Positions 13,022 to 15,222 of a DNA stretch of 15,222 nt are shown here, one piece after another. Position 1 is the first letter of the stretch, and the number at the start of each line of letters is the position of its first letter. The DNA lies in assembly GCA_964561525.1 (NCBI GenBank), contig CAZLPY010000018.1, positions 1 to 15,222 on the forward strand. Reading direction: 5' to 3'. The DNA is from CAZLPY01 sp964561525 (lineage in GTDB: Bacteria > Patescibacteriota > UBA1384 > CAJBMM01). The notes under the pieces were generated by a model that saw nothing but the letters and a program-made list of their open reading frames with translations, was not told where the DNA came from and ran no database searches. The translations under genes were made by a program, and so were the position numbers.

Positions 13022-13768
13022 CTACACCGCAGTCGGAATCATCAACTCGGCTTGCTCAAGATGTTCGAGAGTATTAATGCCATGCATCTCACGCGTATCT
13101 TGCACCGTAATTGTCTCGACCTTTTGCCTCTGACTCGCCGCCAGTTCTGCTAAATCGGTTAGATAATATTCACCTACTGGGCTTTTTTTTAGTTTATCCA
13201 AATTTGCTCGCAGCCACTGTGCATCATAGGCTACTGCGCCGGCGTTACATTCAGTAATGAGCAATTCCTGAGGTGTGGCTACTTTTTGCTCTACTATTTT
13301 AACAATCGCCCCTTTTTGATCACGCTTTACCCTTCCGTATCCATAGAGTGATGGTTCTTCAACAAAAAATGAAGTAAAAGCTACAGCGGCCTTATCGGCT
13401 TGCTGCTTTTCGATCAACGAAGCATAAGTCTTAGCGGAGATAAAGGGATGATCACCGTACGTTACTAGGATGGTTTTAGCGTCCTGCGGTGCCTGCACAA
13501 GGCCAATACGCGCGGCGTGCCCGGTACCAAGCTGCTCATCTTGAACTGCAAACTTGATCTGTTTCCACTCGTCCCGCAAAGCCTCCCGAACCGCTTCGGC
13601 CTGATAGCCTACCACCACCACCACATCACTCACGCCGCTTCGCTGCACTTGCTCGAGTGCCCAGTGCACCAGGGGCTTACCTCGCAAAGGTGCAAGTACC
13701 TTTGGGTAGGGAGCGTTCATCCGTGTCCCTTTGCCAGCAGCTAAAATAATTGCGCATGTTTTATTCAT
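13022..13768 (-). CDS. GlmU-type UDP-N-acetylglucosamine uridylyltransferase, single-domain
   Basis: A 248-aa nucleotidyltransferase resembling the N-terminal half of GlmU, which makes UDP-GlcNAc from GlcNAc-1-P and UTP for cell-wall synthesis. Motifs: IILAAGKGTRM (7-17) and PYPKVLAPLRGKPLVHWAL for UTP binding, EQLGTGHAARIGL, YGDHPFI, YGYGRV, IVEQKVAT, ECNAGAVAYDAQWL and GEYYLTDLAELA. The C-terminal left-handed beta-helix acetyltransferase is absent, so another enzyme must supply GlcNAc-1-P, or the substrate is a related sugar phosphate. Start 13768 has AAGG 7 nt upstream; an upstream ATG at 13816 is less likely. First gene of the operon with DUF192 and nfo. Confidence 0.88.
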   Translation of the reverse strand: MNKTCAIILAAGKGTRMNAPYPKVLAPLRGKPLVHWALEQVQRSGVSDVVVVVGYQAEAVREALRDEWKQIKFAVQDEQLGTGHAARIGLVQAPQDAKTILVTYGDHPFISAKTYASLIEKQQADKAAVAFTSFFVEEPSLYGYGRVKRDQKGAIVKIVEQKVATPQELLITECNAGAVAYDAQWLRANLDKLKKSPVGEYYLTDLAELAASQRQKVETITVQDTREMHGINTLEHLEQAELMIPTAV

Positions 13769-13779
13769 TAATAACCTTA

Positions 13780-13830
13780 AGCGAGATATGCTAACTTCAT
13801 GTATACCATAAAGCATGGTAATCTGTACAG
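13780..13830. promoter_or_regulatory. Divergent promoter region with 17-bp inverted repeat
   Basis: Between the uridylyltransferase and NUDIX starts, TACCAT (13804-13809) and ATGGTA (13815-13820) form a 6-bp inverted repeat with 5-bp spacer. For the minus strand, TGTACA and an extended TGGTATACA -10 (spacer 18 bp) fit a promoter; for the plus strand TGGTAATCT with a weak -35 does. The repeat would overlap both -10 elements. Confidence 0.4.
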
Positions 13831-13852
13831 GATGTAATCAAAAGGATAACAG

Positions 13853-14392
13853 ATGCAGATTGATCCATGGCAATTGATCAAAAAAAGATCTGTCTACCAT
13901 CATCGTTTGTTCGATGGGGAAGAACAGGAAGTACGGTTACCAAACGGGGACGTTATCCCTGACATGTTTGTGGTCAAAACAAAGCCTTCAGCCGTTGTGG
14001 TAGCGCTTACCAGTGCCGGTAAGGTGGTGGTGAACCGTCAATTTCGGAACGCAGTCGCAAAAATTTTGATCGATTTACCGGGTGGCATTATCGAGCCTGG
14101 CGAGGATCATGTCGCCGCAGCACAACGCGAGCTGCTGGAGGAAACCGGCTACGCCATAGATTCCATACGCGAGCTTGGCCTCATTCACGCTGAGCCAATG
14201 ACACTGCTTTCCGAAAAGCATGTGTTTATGGCAAGGGGTGCACGTAAAGTAACACAAGCGATTCAAGATCCGCAAGAACAGATTGAAACGCTTGAATTTT
14301 CGTGGGACGAAATTAGTGATTTGATACAAAAAAACGACATACAAGATGCCGCAACTCTGGCCGCGCTTTATTTAGCTTCTCAGCATAAATAG
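13853..14392 (+). CDS. NUDIX hydrolase, ADP-ribose pyrophosphatase-like
   Basis: A 179-aa NUDIX enzyme. The box GX5EX7REUXEEXGU is complete: G78, E84, R92-E93, L94, E96-E97, G99-Y100. The preceding VVNRQFRNAVAKILIDLPGG is like the ADP-ribose/ADP-sugar pyrophosphatase branch, where Arg and an N-terminal beta-sheet help dimerise and bind substrate; the exact substrate is not determined by the sequence. The ATG at 13853 has AAAGGA 6 nt upstream. It is transcribed away from the uridylyltransferase gene and converges on the rRNA operon, with the three-unit structured repeat just after its stop. Confidence 0.92.
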   Translation: MQIDPWQLIKKRSVYHHRLFDGEEQEVRLPNGDVIPDMFVVKTKPSAVVVALTSAGKVVVNRQFRNAVAKILIDLPGGIIEPGEDHVAAAQRELLEETGYAIDSIRELGLIHAEPMTLLSEKHVFMARGARKVTQAIQDPQEQIETLEFSWDEISDLIQKNDIQDAATLAALYLASQHK

Positions 14393-14407
14393 TTGATTAC
14401 ATAAAGA

Positions 14408-14520
14408 TGCTAGTGATTCTTCGCCCTTTGCTTGAGCAATGTTCCAGCTCGTTGTCCAGTCACACTGGACTTCCTGCGCTGAACAATTGCTTTCAAGCGG
14501 CGGACTTGAAGTCACCACGC
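14408..14520. repeat. Structured repeat unit 1 (113 bp)
   Basis: Begins TGCTAGTGATTCTTCGCCC and ends with a 23-bp stretch (14498-14520) shared exactly with unit 3. Contains a 7-bp hairpin (GTCCAGT/ACTGGAC, CAC loop, 14454-14470), a flanking stem joining the GTTC and GAAC segments, and terminal GTGA/TCAC arms (14413-14416 with 14512-14515). First of three head-to-tail units between the NUDIX gene and the 5S rRNA gene. Confidence 0.85.
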
Positions 14521-14522
14521 TT

Positions 14523-14652
14523 TGCTAGTGGTTTCACCCCGACGCCTGCTGGCTAGCCTTACGCGTAGTCGGCAATCGGCAAGAGCCGATTGACTCGACC
14601 GAACTTGCTGCAAGGCTTAAGCCGCAAATGGTCGGGATGAAAGCCACCACGC
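14523..14652. repeat. Structured repeat unit 2, divergent subtype (130 bp)
   Basis: Same ends as units 1 and 3 (TGCTAGTG start, CACCACGC end) but a different interior. Terminal stem GTGG/CCAC, then TTTCA/TGAAA and CCCGAC/GTCGGG (14528-14543 with 14631-14647) gives about 15 bp with small interruptions. Central 8-bp hairpin CAATCGGC-AAGA-GCCGATTG at 14573-14592. Two bases separate it from unit 1 and three from unit 3. Confidence 0.8.
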
Positions 14653-14655
14653 ACC

Positions 14656-14770
14656 TGCTAGTGATTCTTCGCCCGGCTTATTCTGACGCCTTTCATGCTC
14701 GTTGTTCTGTTACACAGAACTGCCTGCGCTGAAAGATCGCCCTGAAACGGCGGACTTGAAGTCACCACGC
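14656..14770. repeat. Structured repeat unit 3 (115 bp)
   Basis: Same subtype as unit 1: identical first 19 bp and last 23 bp. The central hairpin at 14704-14720 is GTTCTGT/ACAGAAC with a TAC loop, differing from unit 1 at two base pairs, both compensated. Flanking CTTTCA/TGAAAG replaces unit 1's GTTC/GAAC pairing. It ends 6 bp before the T-run of the 5S gene. Confidence 0.85.
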
Positions 14771-14775
14771 AATAC

Positions 14776-14922
14776 AAAAACAGCACATAGTTCTGGCACC
14801 GATCTACTTTCCCAGGACCTCGCGGACCAAGTATCATCGACCTTCTCGAGCTGAACTACCGTGTTCGGGATGGGAACGGGTGTTTCCTCGAGGGTTAAGG
14901 CACCAGAACTATGTGCTGTTTT
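14776..14922 (-). terminator. rRNA operon terminator formed by extended 5S stem
   Basis: A perfect 20-bp inverted repeat (14777-14796 with 14903-14922) extends the 5S closing helix outward. On the minus strand its 3' arm runs into TTTTTG, so the 5S hairpin with its extension doubles as an intrinsic terminator and as a likely RNase III processing stem. Confidence 0.55.
14790..14909 (-). rRNA. rrf: 5S ribosomal RNA
   Basis: The minus strand contains the 5S signature ACACCCGTTCCCATCCCGAA followed by CACGG, closed by CTGGTGCC and GGTGCCAG ends. Length is about 120 nt; exact ends are estimated from helix I. It lies about 150 bp downstream of the 23S 3' end. Confidence 0.93.
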
Positions 14923-14938
14923 CGCATTACGCAAACCT

Positions 14939-15025
14939 TTAACAATTAACTATTAACAGTGAACAAAAGGATTATTGATATTTTCTATCGTTACCTGTTA
15001 ACTGTTGTATGTTAATGGTTATTTA
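14939..15025. repeat. Inverted pair of heptamer arrays in the 23S-5S spacer
   Basis: Left arm: TTAACAA, TTAACTA, TTAACAG, TGAACAA (14939-14966). Right arm: TTACCTG, TTAACTG, TTGTATG, TTAATGG, TTATTTA (14991-15025). TTAACAGTGAAC faces GTTACCTGTTAA, so the arms can pair over about 12 bp with a 25-nt loop, inside the rRNA transcript. Confidence 0.75.
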
Positions 15026-15063
15026 TAAGCCAATCACGACGTGTCAAGAAGTGTTATATTAAA

Positions 15064-15222
15064 GTGAAATGATCCGTTAGTACACCTCGACTAAACGTGT
15101 TGCCACGCTTACATCTAGTGCCTATCAACCCTGTGGTCTACAGGGGATCTATGAATTCTAATCTTGTGGCCGGCTTCCCGCTTATATGCTTTCAGCGGTT
15201 ATCCGAACCGAACATAGCTACC
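15064..15222 (-). rRNA. rrl: 23S ribosomal RNA, 3' end (partial)
   Basis: The minus strand reads the conserved domain VI sequence GGATAACCGCTGAAAGCAT with AAGCGGGAAGCC, then AAGATTAGA, GGTTGATAGGC, GTGTAAGC and the terminal GTACTAACGGATCATTTC. The gene continues beyond the right edge; the 3' end is placed to within about 5 nt. Confidence 0.94.

Noticed and set aside
14408..14770. The three repeat units as integron attC sites, a CRISPR array or tRNA genes
   Set aside because: Their ends lack the GTTRRRY/RYYYAAC pair of attC, units are too long and variable for CRISPR repeats with spacers of only 2-3 bp, and no cloverleaf with an anticodon arm can be drawn.
14710..14934. A 74-codon minus-strand reading frame covering the 5S gene
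   Set aside because: It lies over the 5S rRNA and its closing stem; conservation there is explained by the RNA.
15022..15047. A promoter for 5S within the 23S-5S spacer (TTGACA and TATAAA on the minus strand)
   Set aside because: The two hexamers are only 14 bp apart, too close for a normal sigma-70 promoter, and 5S is expected to come from the rRNA operon transcript.

Overview
The window looks like chromosomal DNA of a Patescibacteria (Candidate Phyla Radiation) bacterium, possibly Parcubacteria-like. The reasons are the compact single-domain forms of housekeeping proteins (a GlmU-type uridylyltransferase without its acetyltransferase half, a PEP-enzyme swivel protein without a complete ATP-grasp), many small membrane or coiled-coil orphans, and short degenerate tandem arrays scattered between and inside genes. 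TGA is used as a stop (for example the DUF192 and 77-aa genes) and no reading frame needs TGA recoding, so the standard bacterial code applies. This placement is an inference; the 23S fragment at the right edge would settle it.

Layout. Left block (1-2487, minus strand): a partial orphan gene, a four-helix membrane protein, a coiled-coil protein and glycyl-tRNA synthetase. Across divergent, apparently leaderless promoters lies a plus-strand PEP-swivel protein, then a plus-strand Cys/His-rich orphan with its own promoter, Shine-Dalgarno site and terminator. Next is minus-strand recO-alr (recombinational repair, cell-wall D-alanine). It is preceded by a two-gene unit of tiny ATGA-coupled orphans, with its own terminator and an upstream leader holding a promoter, a 25-codon ORF and an intrinsic terminator. 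Further right on the minus strand are a divergent YqhQ/DUF1385 membrane protein, mutM, a 93-aa exported protein and a membrane-anchored protein made of two 56-residue repeats. A divergent PadR regulator faces these last two. Then come three small membrane proteins, endonuclease IV (nfo), a DUF192 protein and a GlmU-type uridylyltransferase, with a NUDIX hydrolase divergent from them. The right edge holds a minus-strand rRNA operon end (23S 3' end, 5S).

Functionally the recognisable genes serve base-excision repair (mutM, nfo), nucleotide-pool or metabolite clean-up (NUDIX), recombinational repair (recO), peptidoglycan precursors (alr, glmU) and translation (glyS, rRNA).

The most unusual signals are non-genic. 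(1) Three head-to-tail structured units of 113-130 bp lie between the NUDIX gene and the rRNA operon, with compensatory changes in their stems. (2) Degenerate tandem arrays with a 7-bp period (one has 9 bp), each locus with its own word, often occur as inverted pairs; two sit in frame inside glyS. (3) A C-terminal remnant of a second endonuclease IV gene lies about 0.5 kb from the intact copy.
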